Source of the DNA: Actinomycetes bacterium
GTDB lineage: Bacteria > Actinomycetota > Thermoleophilia > Gaiellales > F1-60-MAGs149
Direction: 5' to 3'
Length of the DNA stretch: 64,000 nucleotides
NCBI GenBank assembly: GCA_025360225.1
Contig: JANYCN010000066.1
Location: 1 to 64,000 of the forward strand
Below are positions 1 to 7,863 of the stretch, piece after piece; the first letter of the stretch is position 1; each line of letters opens with the position of its first letter. The notes beneath the pieces are model-generated. The model was given only the letters and a program-made list of their open reading frames with translations, did no database searches and was not told the origin of the DNA. Made by a program: the position numbers and the translations under genes.

Positions 1-138
1 GTGTCAAGGCGAAGGCCTTGACACGCGTGCGAGCGGGCGTGCTATCCAGCACGCCCGCGATCAGCAAGCCCTGCGCGACGCGCAACGCTCCCGCTCGCTC
101 CAGACACCCAATGACCATGCCATTTGACAATCAGACCA
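1..138 (-). repeat. Intergenic inverted-repeat element, copy A (cut by window edge)
   Basis: This is the right-hand part of a short repeat that recurs at 13904-14083, 15562-15876, 16599-16691 and about 47602-47731. It ends in the terminal motif TGACAATCAGACCA (125-138), one CTAG before the glnA stop codon. It contains two perfect hairpins: arms GTGTCAAGGC/GCCTTGACAC around GAAG (1-24), and arms GCGGGCGTGCT/AGCACGCCCGC around ATCC (33-58). The reverse complement of 1-110 is almost identical to the middle of copy C (about 15618-15704). No protein is encoded. It could act as a transcript end for glnA, but there is no T-rich tail. Confidence 0.85.
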
Positions 139-143
139 CTAGT

Positions 144-1469
144 CTAGAAGGACTCCATGTAACGGTCGATCTCCCACTGGTGCACCTGCGCACGGTAGTC
201 GCGCCACTCCGCCCACTTCTCCGTCAGGTACGCCTCGAAGATGTGATCGCCGAGCGCACGGCGCAGCACCGCGTCCCCGGCAAGCGCGCCGAGCGCGTCC
301 TCCAGGTTGTGCGGCAGGCTCTCGACCTTCATGTCCCGCTGCTCGTCCTCGGTCAGGTGGTAGATGTTCTTGTTCACGGCCGCAGGCGGCTTGAGTCCCC
401 GCTTGATGCCGTCAAGACCGGCAGCCAGGAGCACGGCGAACGTCAGGTACGGGTTCGCCGACGGATCGGGCGTGCGCAGCTCCGCGCGGGTCGAACGGCC
501 ACGCTTGGAAGGAATGCGGATCGCCGCCGACCGGTTACCCGGCGACCATGCGATGTACACCGGCGCCTCGTAGCCGGGGACGAGCCGCTTGTAGGAGTTG
601 ACGATCGGGTTGGCGATCGCCGTGATCCCCTTCACGTGCTCGAGCAGGCCGGCGATGTAGCCGTAGGCAGTCTCGGAGAGCTCGAGCTCGCCGTTCGGAT
701 CGTAGAAGGCGTTCTCGCCGCCCTTCGACAGCGACTGGTTCACGTGCATGCCCGAGCCGTTCTCGCCGAAGATCGGCTTCGGCATGAAGGTCGCATGCAT
801 GCCGTGCTCGGCCGCAACGACACGCACGACCTGGCGGAACGTGATCAGGTTGTCGGCACACGCGATCGGCGCCTCGTGGCGGAAGTCGATCTCATGCTGG
901 CCGATCGCCACCTCGTGATGGGACGCCTCGAGGTGGAACCCCATCAGGTGAAGGGTCTCCTCGATGTCGCGGCGCGTGTTCTCGCCACGATCCGACGGAG
1001 CGACGTCGAAGTAGCGCGCCTTGTCGTGCGGATCGACCGTCGGGTTGCCGCTCGCGTCCTTGTTGAAGAGGAAGAACTCGGCCTCGGGGCCGACCGCCAT
1101 GGTGTAGCCGAGGTCGGCCGCCTCCTTGACGACGCGCTTCAGCGCGACGCGCGGATCACCGGCGAACGGCGTACCGTCCGGGTCTGCGACGTCGCAGATC
1201 AGACGAGCGGTCGCTCCCGACGCCCGCGTGCGCCACGGCAGCACCTGGAAGGTGTCCGGGTCGGGATGGAAGTACATGTCGCTCTGCTCGATGCGCTTGT
1301 AGCCGCGGATCGACGAGCCGTCGAACATCAGCTCGTTGTTCAGCGCCTTGTCGATCTCCTCGACGGGGATCGAGATGTTCTTCACCTGCCCGTGCAGCTC
1401 GGTGAACTGCAGCGAGATGAAGCGTACGTTGTGCTCACGGCAACGGTCGCGCAGGTCCTGCTTGTCCAT
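144..1469 (-). CDS. glnA: Glutamine synthetase type I
   Basis: Makes glutamine from glutamate, ammonia and ATP in the cytoplasm; central nitrogen assimilation. The 441-residue product has the beta-grasp N-domain with the DGSSIRG motif, the metal-binding GPEAEFFLF stretch (about residue 120), HHEVAIGQHEIDF, the NGSGMHVNQSL loop, and the glutamate/ATP-site segment KRLVPGYEAPVYIAWSPGNR. The region where adenylylated enzymes carry NLYDLPPEE reads NIYHLTEDE, so control by adenylylation is doubtful and feedback control as in GSI-alpha enzymes is more likely (inference). The start is the ATG preceded by GAGGAGA six bases upstream; longer in-frame extensions have no such site. A repeat element abuts the stop codon, and a tRNA-Leu lies upstream on the same strand. 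Confidence 0.96.
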   Translation of the reverse strand: MDKQDLRDRCREHNVRFISLQFTELHGQVKNISIPVEEIDKALNNELMFDGSSIRGYKRIEQSDMYFHPDPDTFQVLPWRTRASGATARLICDVADPDGTPFAGDPRVALKRVVKEAADLGYTMAVGPEAEFFLFNKDASGNPTVDPHDKARYFDVAPSDRGENTRRDIEETLHLMGFHLEASHHEVAIGQHEIDFRHEAPIACADNLITFRQVVRVVAAEHGMHATFMPKPIFGENGSGMHVNQSLSKGGENAFYDPNGELELSETAYGYIAGLLEHVKGITAIANPIVNSYKRLVPGYEAPVYIAWSPGNRSAAIRIPSKRGRSTRAELRTPDPSANPYLTFAVLLAAGLDGIKRGLKPPAAVNKNIYHLTEDEQRDMKVESLPHNLEDALGALAGDAVLRRALGDHIFEAYLTEKWAEWRDYRAQVHQWEIDRYMESF

Positions 1470-1608
1470 TGCGTCTCCTCTCGGGCCCGGCACGTCCCCG
1501 CCGATATGGCAGGACACGCCGCCGACGGAGACGCGGCGTTGCGTCGTCGTCCACACGCCATTGCGCGGACGCAAGGATCGTAGCGGACCGTCCCCGCGCG
1601 GCTGAAGG

Positions 1609-1690
1609 TGCCGGAGGCGGGAATCGAACCCGCAAGAGTTGCCTCGGCGGATTTTGAGTCCGCTGCGTCTACCAATTTCGCCACTCCGGC
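1609..1690 (-). tRNA. tRNA-Leu (anticodon CAA)
   Basis: The minus strand folds as a class II tRNA. The acceptor arms are GCCGGAG and CTCCGGC, the D-arm contains AAATTGGTAGACGC, the anticodon stem is GCGGA/TCCGC with loop CTCAAAA (anticodon CAA, reading UUG), a long variable arm follows, and the T-arm is GCGGGTTCGAATCCCGC. The discriminator is A. The CCA end is not encoded (the genome reads CCT there), so CCA must be added enzymatically. Confidence 0.95.
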
Positions 1691-1714
1691 TGGCCCGGCA
1701 AGTCTAGCGAGCGC

Positions 1715-2806
1715 TCAGCGCAGGAGATCGCAGGCGGCGCGTGCGACATGCCGCGCACCGTCACGGAGCGCGTCGGCGACTGGCGCATCGACCGGTGACG
1801 CCGCGACGACGGCTCCCGCACCGAGCTCGCGCAACGGCGCGGCAGCGCCGTCCTCGACCGCGCCGCCGATCACCGCCACCCGCCGGCCCGCCGCGACGGC
1901 CGCCGCGACGACGCGCGCCACGGTCTTGCCGGCGGCGGTCTGCATGTCGACCTTCCCCTCCCCTGTCAGGACCATCGACGCCGAGCGCAGCGCCGCGTGA
2001 AAGCCGGTCTCCGCCATCACGATGTCCGCACCGTGCGCCGGCGCCGCCCCGAGCCAGGAAAGCGCGGCGCCGATGCCGCCAGCCGCCCCTCCACCCGGTT
2101 CCTGCGCCTTCGGGCCGAGCAGTGCACCGAGCCGGGCAAGACCGTCATCGAGCAGCCGCACCTGGGCAGCCGTGGCACCCTTCTGCGGGCCGAACACGTG
2201 GGCGGCACCGAGGGGGCCTGCGAGCGGGCTCATGACGTCGAGCGCGACGACGATCTCGCAGCGCCTGAGCCGCTCGTCGACGCCAGCGCCGTCAATCGAC
2301 GCGAGCCGGATCAGGTCGCCGCCGGAGCCGGCCAGCCCGGTGCCGTCGCCGTCGCGTAGCGTCGCGCCGAGCGCCTCCAACATCCCGAGGCCACCGTCAA
2401 CGGTCGCGGTGCCGCCAACGCACACGACGAGACGCCGAGCGTCGGCGTCAAGCGCTGCGAGCACGAGCCGACCAAGCCCGGCGCTCGAGGCGGCGATCAC
2501 GTCCCGTTCGCCCGGTCGCAGGTGGGCGAGAGCGATCGCCTCGGCGGCCTCGACGACGGCGGTACCGTCGGGCAGCATCGCCCAGCGCGCAGGTCTCGGT
2601 CGCCCGAGGGCATCCATCGCGATCACCGTGCGGAGCGTGCCGCCACGCGCGGCAGCGATCAGCTCCATCGTCCCCTCCCCGCCATCGGCGAGGGGATGAC
2701 AGCGCGCGTCGTGACCGGCGCGGCGGACGCCTTCCGCCATCGCGGCAGCGGCCTCGGCGGCCGTCAGCGAGCCACGGAACTTGTCGGGGGCGCAGACGAC
2801 GAGCAC
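1715..2806 (-). CDS. Glycerate kinase
   Basis: Phosphorylates D-glycerate with ATP, feeding glycerate from glyoxylate, glucarate or serine breakdown into glycolysis. The 363-residue protein opens with the family signature VCAPDKFRGSLTAAEAA and has DGGEGTMELI, a glycine-rich GGTATVDGGLGMLEALG stretch and the C-terminal GEGKVDMQTAAGKT segment. The chosen start is the GTG that puts VLVVCAPDKF at the N-terminus; a longer frame runs into the upstream gene without family similarity. The upstream stop (2811-2813) lies four bases away, suggesting translational coupling. Whether the product is 2- or 3-phosphoglycerate cannot be read. The coupling to an exported glycine-rich protein is odd. Confidence 0.92.
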   Translation of the reverse strand: MLVVCAPDKFRGSLTAAEAAAAMAEGVRRAGHDARCHPLADGGEGTMELIAAARGGTLRTVIAMDALGRPRPARWAMLPDGTAVVEAAEAIALAHLRPGERDVIAASSAGLGRLVLAALDADARRLVVCVGGTATVDGGLGMLEALGATLRDGDGTGLAGSGGDLIRLASIDGAGVDERLRRCEIVVALDVMSPLAGPLGAAHVFGPQKGATAAQVRLLDDGLARLGALLGPKAQEPGGGAAGGIGAALSWLGAAPAHGADIVMAETGFHAALRSASMVLTGEGKVDMQTAAGKTVARVVAAAVAAGRRVAVIGGAVEDGAAAPLRELGAGAVVAASPVDAPVADALRDGARHVARAACDLLR

Positions 2807-2810
2807 GTTC

Positions 2811-5012
2811 TCAGCGCACCACGAGCCGTGCCACAGCGACCCGCGCCGCCACGCCGTACGGTGCGCGCACTGCAAGCTCGATGCGGTACGTCCCCGGTCG
2901 GCGCGCCCACGGCGGAAGGGTGATCGGCACGCCGGCGAGGACGCCAGGAGCCACCGGCAGGAGCGTTCGGATCAACGTGCGGTCGTCGTCCGAGCTGACG
3001 TAGATGCGGGTGACGACCGCAGCGGCCGTCGAGCGGAGGGTCAACGGCACGATCCACCGGGCGTGCCGGAGCTGCCGTGCCGTCGCGGGCGGCGAGCTGA
3101 CCGCGATCGACGGCGCCCGGTCGCAGTGCCGGGTCGAGCGGGCAGCTGGGATCGAGACCGCTACCGATGGTGGGCCGAGCCACGCCGGCGTCAACAATGC
3201 CTCGACGACAGCGATCCGCGAGGCGAGACACACGATGCGCTTCGGCAGGGGGAACCCGCCCGGCAGGAGAGGGCCGAGCACGTGCCACGGGCCGAGCGCG
3301 TCGGACTCGACGACGACGAGCTGTCCACCGCTGGGGCTCGAGGCGGTCGCGTTGAGACGTCCCGGCAACGTCACGAGCGTCGGCGCGCCGTGGGACTCCG
3401 TCCCACCCTCGCTGCCGCGCGGCGTCCCGTCACCGCCGGCGCTCGCGACGATTGACGAGCCGTCGAAGAGGTCGCCGGGGCCGAACCAGCGCACGCGCCC
3501 GCCGTCGCCGCCTGGTGCGGTCTCCGCCGCGCCGGCGCCGCCCTGCCCGCCGATCGCGACGACACCGCCGAGACGTCCCCTCCGCAGGCCCACAAGGACG
3601 ACCGATCCTGCCGCACCGCCGCGTCCACCAACCGTCGTCGCAGCGCCGCCACGCCCGCCGCTCGTAGCCACGATGCCCACCACGCTGGACGCGCCGAGCG
3701 TTGCCGAGAGGTGCACGCTCCCTCCCGCTCCGCCGGGCTGGCCGGCACCGTCGCCGGCGTCGCCGCCGGAGGACTCGGCGTGGGATAGCGCGACGCCGCC
3801 CCGGCCCTCGATCGTGATCGTGCCGCCCTGTGCGCCACGGCCTGATCCGGTCGTCGCGCCGCCGTCGGTGTACACCACGCCGACGTCCGCGTGAGCGGCG
3901 CCGATCGCCAGAGTCCCACCGGCCCCGCCCGCCCCCGGGCTGCCGTTCCCCCCGTCGAGATACGCCGATCCAACGATCGCAGCGCCACCGGCCTCGACGA
4001 TCAGCGAGGCACCGCCACCACCGCCGCCCGCCGACGCGACGCCACCGCTGCCGTAGACTCGCTCGACCGCGACGCGGTCACCTGCAAGGTCGATCGTCGC
4101 CGCGACCCCGCCCTCGGTTCCCGGCGCTCCGTCTCCCGAGATCTCGCCGACGCCGACGGCGCCGAGGGTGTCGATCGTGACCGTCCCGGCCGCCCCACCG
4201 ATGCCCGCTCCACCACGCCCGCCAGCCACGCTGACCGCAGCGAGCGCGACGCCGCCGGAAGCGGTCACGGCAAACCTCCCACCGGCCCCGCCGCCAGAGG
4301 TGTCCGACGCACCGCCGTCTACCGCAACGCGGAGCACTCGGACGTCGCCGGCGACGATCACGACGGCGCCGCCTGGTGCTCCGGCGCCGCCCGAGGCGTC
4401 GACGGTGGCAAGCGATGCATCGGCGCCGGCGCGTACGGCGAGCATCCCGCCGCCGCCGTCGACGCCGGCGAGGCCGATCTCCCCCGTCACGCTGATCGTC
4501 GATCCGTCGAGGGTGACCGACCCTCCAGAGGCGGTGATGTCGCGAAGCGAGAGGCTCTGCAACGCCTGGAGCCTGACGCGACCGGACGCGCCCGCGATGC
4601 CGCGGGTATCGACCTGGCCAGCCAGAGCGACCGTCGAACCGGTGATCGTCAGCGCCCCTCCTGGCCCGCTCGAGGCGGGTCGCAGCGCCAGGTCGGGGAC
4701 GATCCACACCGCTCCCTGCGCCTTGACGGTCAGCGAACGGCCAACGCTGCACGTCTCTGCGCTCGTCGCATCAACCCAGCACGTACGCACGGTCGCGTCC
4801 GGCCCGACGTAGACCGTTGTCGCCGTCAGCGTCGTGTCGGCGGTGAGGCGCAGCTCACCGTCGAGGTAGACGGCGCCGTAGGTGACGGAGCCCGACAGCG
4901 TCAACGGCGCGTCGCCGGAGAGCTGGATCAACGGCGCCGGCGCCGCGAGCGCTGGTTGCGCACCGAGGGCGAGGATGACCGCCACGACAGATGACCGGTG
5001 AGCGATGTTCAC
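2811..5012 (-). CDS. Large glycine-rich exported protein, predicted beta-helix
   Basis: Function unknown. From the chosen GTG (MNIAHRSS...) the protein has a signal peptide: a short basic start, the hydrophobic core VVAVILALG, and a likely cut after ALA (residue 23 or so). Residues about 100-520 consist of irregular 20-30 residue units rich in GGAGG and GGGGG alternating with short hydrophobic strands (TITGSTVALAG, SVTLDGSTISVTG), a pattern seen in right-handed beta-helix or filamentous-haemagglutinin-like surface proteins. The last 200 residues are not glycine-rich and look like a separate beta-sandwich ending ARVAVARLVVR. No sortase motif or final membrane helix is visible, so it is probably secreted. 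A TTG at 5024 is an alternative start. The gene diverges from the CocE gene and is followed closely by glycerate kinase. Confidence 0.75.
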   Translation of the reverse strand: MNIAHRSSVVAVILALGAQPALAAPAPLIQLSGDAPLTLSGSVTYGAVYLDGELRLTADTTLTATTVYVGPDATVRTCWVDATSAETCSVGRSLTVKAQGAVWIVPDLALRPASSGPGGALTITGSTVALAGQVDTRGIAGASGRVRLQALQSLSLRDITASGGSVTLDGSTISVTGEIGLAGVDGGGGMLAVRAGADASLATVDASGGAGAPGGAVVIVAGDVRVLRVAVDGGASDTSGGGAGGRFAVTASGGVALAAVSVAGGRGGAGIGGAAGTVTIDTLGAVGVGEISGDGAPGTEGGVAATIDLAGDRVAVERVYGSGGVASAGGGGGGASLIVEAGGAAIVGSAYLDGGNGSPGAGGAGGTLAIGAAHADVGVVYTDGGATTGSGRGAQGGTITIEGRGGVALSHAESSGGDAGDGAGQPGGAGGSVHLSATLGASSVVGIVATSGGRGGAATTVGGRGGAAGSVVLVGLRRGRLGGVVAIGGQGGAGAAETAPGGDGGRVRWFGPGDLFDGSSIVASAGGDGTPRGSEGGTESHGAPTLVTLPGRLNATASSPSGGQLVVVESDALGPWHVLGPLLPGGFPLPKRIVCLASRIAVVEALLTPAWLGPPSVAVSIPAARSTRHCDRAPSIAVSSPPATARQLRHARWIVPLTLRSTAAAVVTRIYVSSDDDRTLIRTLLPVAPGVLAGVPITLPPWARRPGTYRIELAVRAPYGVAARVAVARLVVR

Positions 5013-5034
5013 GCCCGCAGTCAAGCAGACGCGG

Positions 5035-5040
5035 TAGCGT
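5035..5040 (+). promoter_or_regulatory. Candidate -10 element of a leaderless promoter
   Basis: TAGCGT ends six bases before the GTG start at 5047, with no ribosome-binding site between. Transcription would begin at or next to the start codon. No good -35 is visible. The same spacing recurs at other first genes in this window. Confidence 0.45.
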
Positions 5041-5046
5041 GTTCCG

Positions 5047-6972
5047 GTGCCGTACCCGATCCGAACGATCCGTCACCTACCGCTCGTCATGGACGACGGC
5101 GTGGTCCTGTCGGCCAGCGTCCGTCTGCCGAACGCTCCTGGCCGCTGGTCGGCGATCCTCGACGCCGTCCCGTACCGCAAGGACGACGACTTCCGCGGCC
5201 TCGACGAGCGCACCTACGCTCCGATCGCCGCGATGGGGTTTGCCTGCGTGCGCCTCGACCTGCGCGGCTCGGGATCATCGCTCGGAACCGGCGAGGGCGA
5301 GTACCTGGAGCGCGAGCTCGTCGACCTCGAGCAGGCGATCGCGCTGATCGCCGCCGAGCCGTGGTGCACCGGCAGGGTCGGCATGACCGGCGTGTCGTGG
5401 GGCGGGTTCAACGCGATCCAGGTGGCGATGCGACGGCCAGAGGCCCTACGGGCAATCGCGCCAATCCACTTCTCCGTCGACCGGTACCGCTGCGACGTGC
5501 ACTACGCCGGCGGGAGCCTGCAGGTGCACGAGGCGGTCTCCTGGCCCGGCAGCATGGTGGTGGAGAACGCCATGCCACCCGACCCGTCGATCGTCGGCGG
5601 CGCATGGGAGGCGATCTGGCGTGATCGTCTCGAACGCACGCCGCAGTGGCCGCTCGCGACGCTCGCACACCAACGCCGCGATGCGTACTGGCGTCACGGC
5701 TCGGCGTGCGAGCAGTGGCGATCGATCGCGGTGCCGGTCCTCGCGATCGGGGGCTGGCGCGACGGCTATCGCGACGCCTGCCTCGCGGTCCTGCGCCACG
5801 TCGACGCGCCGCGACGTGCCGTGATCGGGCCATGGGGGCACGCCCGACCGTTCGCCGGAGCGCCGGGCCCAGCGCTTGACCACCGTCACCTGCTCGCCCG
5901 CTGGTTCGACCGTTGGCTGAACGACGTCGAGAACGGCGTCGACACCGAACCGACGCTCGTCGCGTGGCAGGGCGGGCGCTGGCGGGCGTTTCGCTCCGCA
6001 CCGGACACCGCCCGCTCGTTCGCCCTCGTCGACGAGGCGCTCACGCCGCAGGCGAGCGGCGGGAGTCCGCGCAGCTGGGCGGGGCCCGTCTGGGTCGGTC
6101 ACGGCGCGCCATGGTGGTGTCCGAACGGCGCCGAGCCGCTCGGCCGGGAGAGCGACATGCGTCGCGACGATGCGGCCTCGCTCTGCTACGACACGCCGCC
6201 CCTCCCCGCCCCGCTCGAGCTGCTCGGCGGTGCCACGGCAACGCTCACCGTCGTCGTTGACCGGCCGGTCGCCCAGGTTGCGGCCCGCATCGAGCACGTC
6301 AGCCCCGATGGCTTCAGCACGCTTCTCGCACGCGGCGGGATGAACCTCACCCGCTGCAATGACGCCGGACGACCGCGCCCCGTGGTACCCGGTGAGCCTC
6401 TCACCGTCTCCGTGGCGATCGCCGCCACCGGCGCGACGATCCCGGCCGGTCACCGCCTCCGGCTCGCGATCGCCGGCGCCGACTGGCCGATCATGTGGCC
6501 CGCGCCGGAGCCGTTCACGCTCACCGTCACCTCCGGCACCCTTGCGCTGACCGTCGTCGACCCGGCCTGCGAGGTCGGCGTGCCAGCCTTCCCGCTCGCG
6601 CCCGACCCGCCGATCGACGACGCCGCGCACGATGACCCGGAGACGACGTGGACCGTCGCCCGCGACCACACGACCGGCGCCGTGACGAACCGCACGACGA
6701 GCGGCTGGCGCACGACCTACGGCGACGGTGTCCTCTCCGCCGGGTCAGAGGACGTCTCGTGCAGCGTGCTGCCGGATGGAACGTGCACGGCGACGGCCCG
6801 GCACACGGCTGAGGTCAGGCTCGGGCCGGCGCACGCTCGTGCGGCGTCGACGCTGGCGATCCGCAGCGACCCGACGACCTATCACCTCTCGATCTCGCTC
6901 GACGTGGAGCGCGATGGTGCGCCGGTGTTCGCGCGGGCGTGGGCGGCGAGCGTCGCCCGCGACCTCATGTGA
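5047..6972 (+). CDS. CocE/NonD-family serine hydrolase (X-Pro dipeptidyl-peptidase-like)
   Basis: Likely hydrolyses an ester or amide in the cytoplasm; the natural substrate is unknown. The 641-residue protein has the S15/CocE layout. The N-terminal alpha/beta-hydrolase core carries the oxyanion region YRKDDD and the nucleophile motif GVSWGG (about residue 118), the acid in GGWRDGY (about 240) and the histidine in GPWGHARPF (about 266). A C-terminal jelly-roll domain begins near residue 370. There is no signal peptide. GTG is the start, with a -10-like hexamer directly upstream. It is followed 12 bases later by a DapA-family gene on the same strand, possibly one catabolic unit. Cocaine esterase activity itself should not be assumed. 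Confidence 0.88.
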   Translation: MPYPIRTIRHLPLVMDDGVVLSASVRLPNAPGRWSAILDAVPYRKDDDFRGLDERTYAPIAAMGFACVRLDLRGSGSSLGTGEGEYLERELVDLEQAIALIAAEPWCTGRVGMTGVSWGGFNAIQVAMRRPEALRAIAPIHFSVDRYRCDVHYAGGSLQVHEAVSWPGSMVVENAMPPDPSIVGGAWEAIWRDRLERTPQWPLATLAHQRRDAYWRHGSACEQWRSIAVPVLAIGGWRDGYRDACLAVLRHVDAPRRAVIGPWGHARPFAGAPGPALDHRHLLARWFDRWLNDVENGVDTEPTLVAWQGGRWRAFRSAPDTARSFALVDEALTPQASGGSPRSWAGPVWVGHGAPWWCPNGAEPLGRESDMRRDDAASLCYDTPPLPAPLELLGGATATLTVVVDRPVAQVAARIEHVSPDGFSTLLARGGMNLTRCNDAGRPRPVVPGEPLTVSVAIAATGATIPAGHRLRLAIAGADWPIMWPAPEPFTLTVTSGTLALTVVDPACEVGVPAFPLAPDPPIDDAAHDDPETTWTVARDHTTGAVTNRTTSGWRTTYGDGVLSAGSEDVSCSVLPDGTCTATARHTAEVRLGPAHARAASTLAIRSDPTTYHLSISLDVERDGAPVFARAWAASVARDLM

Positions 6973-6978
6973 CACGCT
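6973..6978 (+). promoter_or_regulatory. Candidate -10 element before the DapA-family gene
   Basis: CACGCT lies six bases before the ATG at 6985 with no Shine-Dalgarno sequence. It overlaps the intergenic gap after the CocE gene, so the aldolase gene may have its own leaderless start as well as read-through. Confidence 0.3.
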
Positions 6979-6984
6979 GCACAC

Positions 6985-7857
6985 ATGCGTACCGGAGCCT
7001 TCACCGCCCTGATCACCCCGTTCGACGCGAGCGGCGAGGTCGACCACCTCGCGCTCGCTGCACACGTCGAGCGTGTCATCACGGCCGGCCAGGACGGGAT
7101 CCTCGTCTGCGGCTCGACGAGCGAGTTCCCCGCCCTTGACGAGCGGGAGCGCGTGGCGATCACCGAGACGTGCGTCGCCGCTGCAACCGGACGCGTCGCC
7201 GTGGTGGTGCACGTCGGCACGCCCTCAACGCGGGAGTCGGTGCGCCTCGCCCGGCACGCCGTGGTGGCTGGCGCGGACGCGGTTGCAGCGGTCACTCCGT
7301 ACTACCTCGGCACGGACGAGGAGGGCCTCGCAAGCTACCTGATCGACATCAACGCCGCGGCGCCGTCCGTGCCGCTGTTCGCCTACTCGATCGGCAAGCT
7401 GACCGGCTTCGAGTTCGGCGTCGCGACCCTCGCCGACCTCGCCGAGCGAGGGGTGGTAGCGGGCGTGAAGGAGTCAGGTGAGGACCTCGGACGCCTCCTC
7501 GACATCCGTCAGGCCTGCGGCCCGGCGTTCGCGGTGTTCGCCGGCTCGCCGAACCTGCAGGCCGCGGCGTTCGCGCACGGGCTTGCCGGGTCGATGCTCG
7601 GCATCGCGAACGTCGTACCTGAGGAGTGCGCGCGCATCGCGCGACTCGCCGAGGCCGGCGACCACGCCGCCGCCGCGGCACTGACCGTCGCGCTGCGCCC
7701 GCTCGCCGTCGCCCTCTCGGTTGGCACGCCGATGGCGGCGCTGAAGTACGCCGTAGCGCTCCGCTTCGGGCTCGCGCACGCTGCACCACGGGCACCGCGC
7801 CACGAGCTCACTGCCGACGAGCGCCGCGCCGTCGAGGTCGCCGTCGCTCGCCTGTAA
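6985..7857 (+). CDS. DapA/NanA-family aldolase (dihydrodipicolinate synthase-like)
   Basis: A class I aldolase of the pyruvate-lysine Schiff-base family, 290 residues, the usual size. Visible motifs are ITPFDASGEVD at the N-terminus, GSTSEFPAL in place of the usual GTTGE loop, TPYY carrying the catalytic tyrosine, and GVKESGED with the Schiff-base lysine near residue 158. Substitution of the GTTGE loop and the catabolic neighbours make a role in lysine synthesis unlikely; sugar-acid, sialic-acid-like or hydroxyproline-type ketoacid substrates are possible. A true DHDPS cannot be excluded from sequence alone. The gene converges with ileS only six bases apart. Confidence 0.88.
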   Translation: MRTGAFTALITPFDASGEVDHLALAAHVERVITAGQDGILVCGSTSEFPALDERERVAITETCVAAATGRVAVVVHVGTPSTRESVRLARHAVVAGADAVAAVTPYYLGTDEEGLASYLIDINAAAPSVPLFAYSIGKLTGFEFGVATLADLAERGVVAGVKESGEDLGRLLDIRQACGPAFAVFAGSPNLQAAAFAHGLAGSMLGIANVVPEECARIARLAEAGDHAAAAALTVALRPLAVALSVGTPMAALKYAVALRFGLAHAAPRAPRHELTADERRAVEVAVARL

Positions 7858-7863
7858 GGCACG

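Noticed and set aside
18-1583. Long open frame on the plus strand opposite glnA, and similar long antisense frames opposite nuoN (16607-18241), GMC (50129-52273) and hyuB (60688-62466)
   Set aside because: These are expected in GC-rich coding DNA. The translations are arginine-rich, low-complexity and unlike any family, while the opposite strand carries well-conserved proteins.
2811-5012. PE_PGRS-type protein or tandem DNA repeat array
   Set aside because: There is no PE domain, the units vary in length and sequence, and the DNA shows no exact tandem period.
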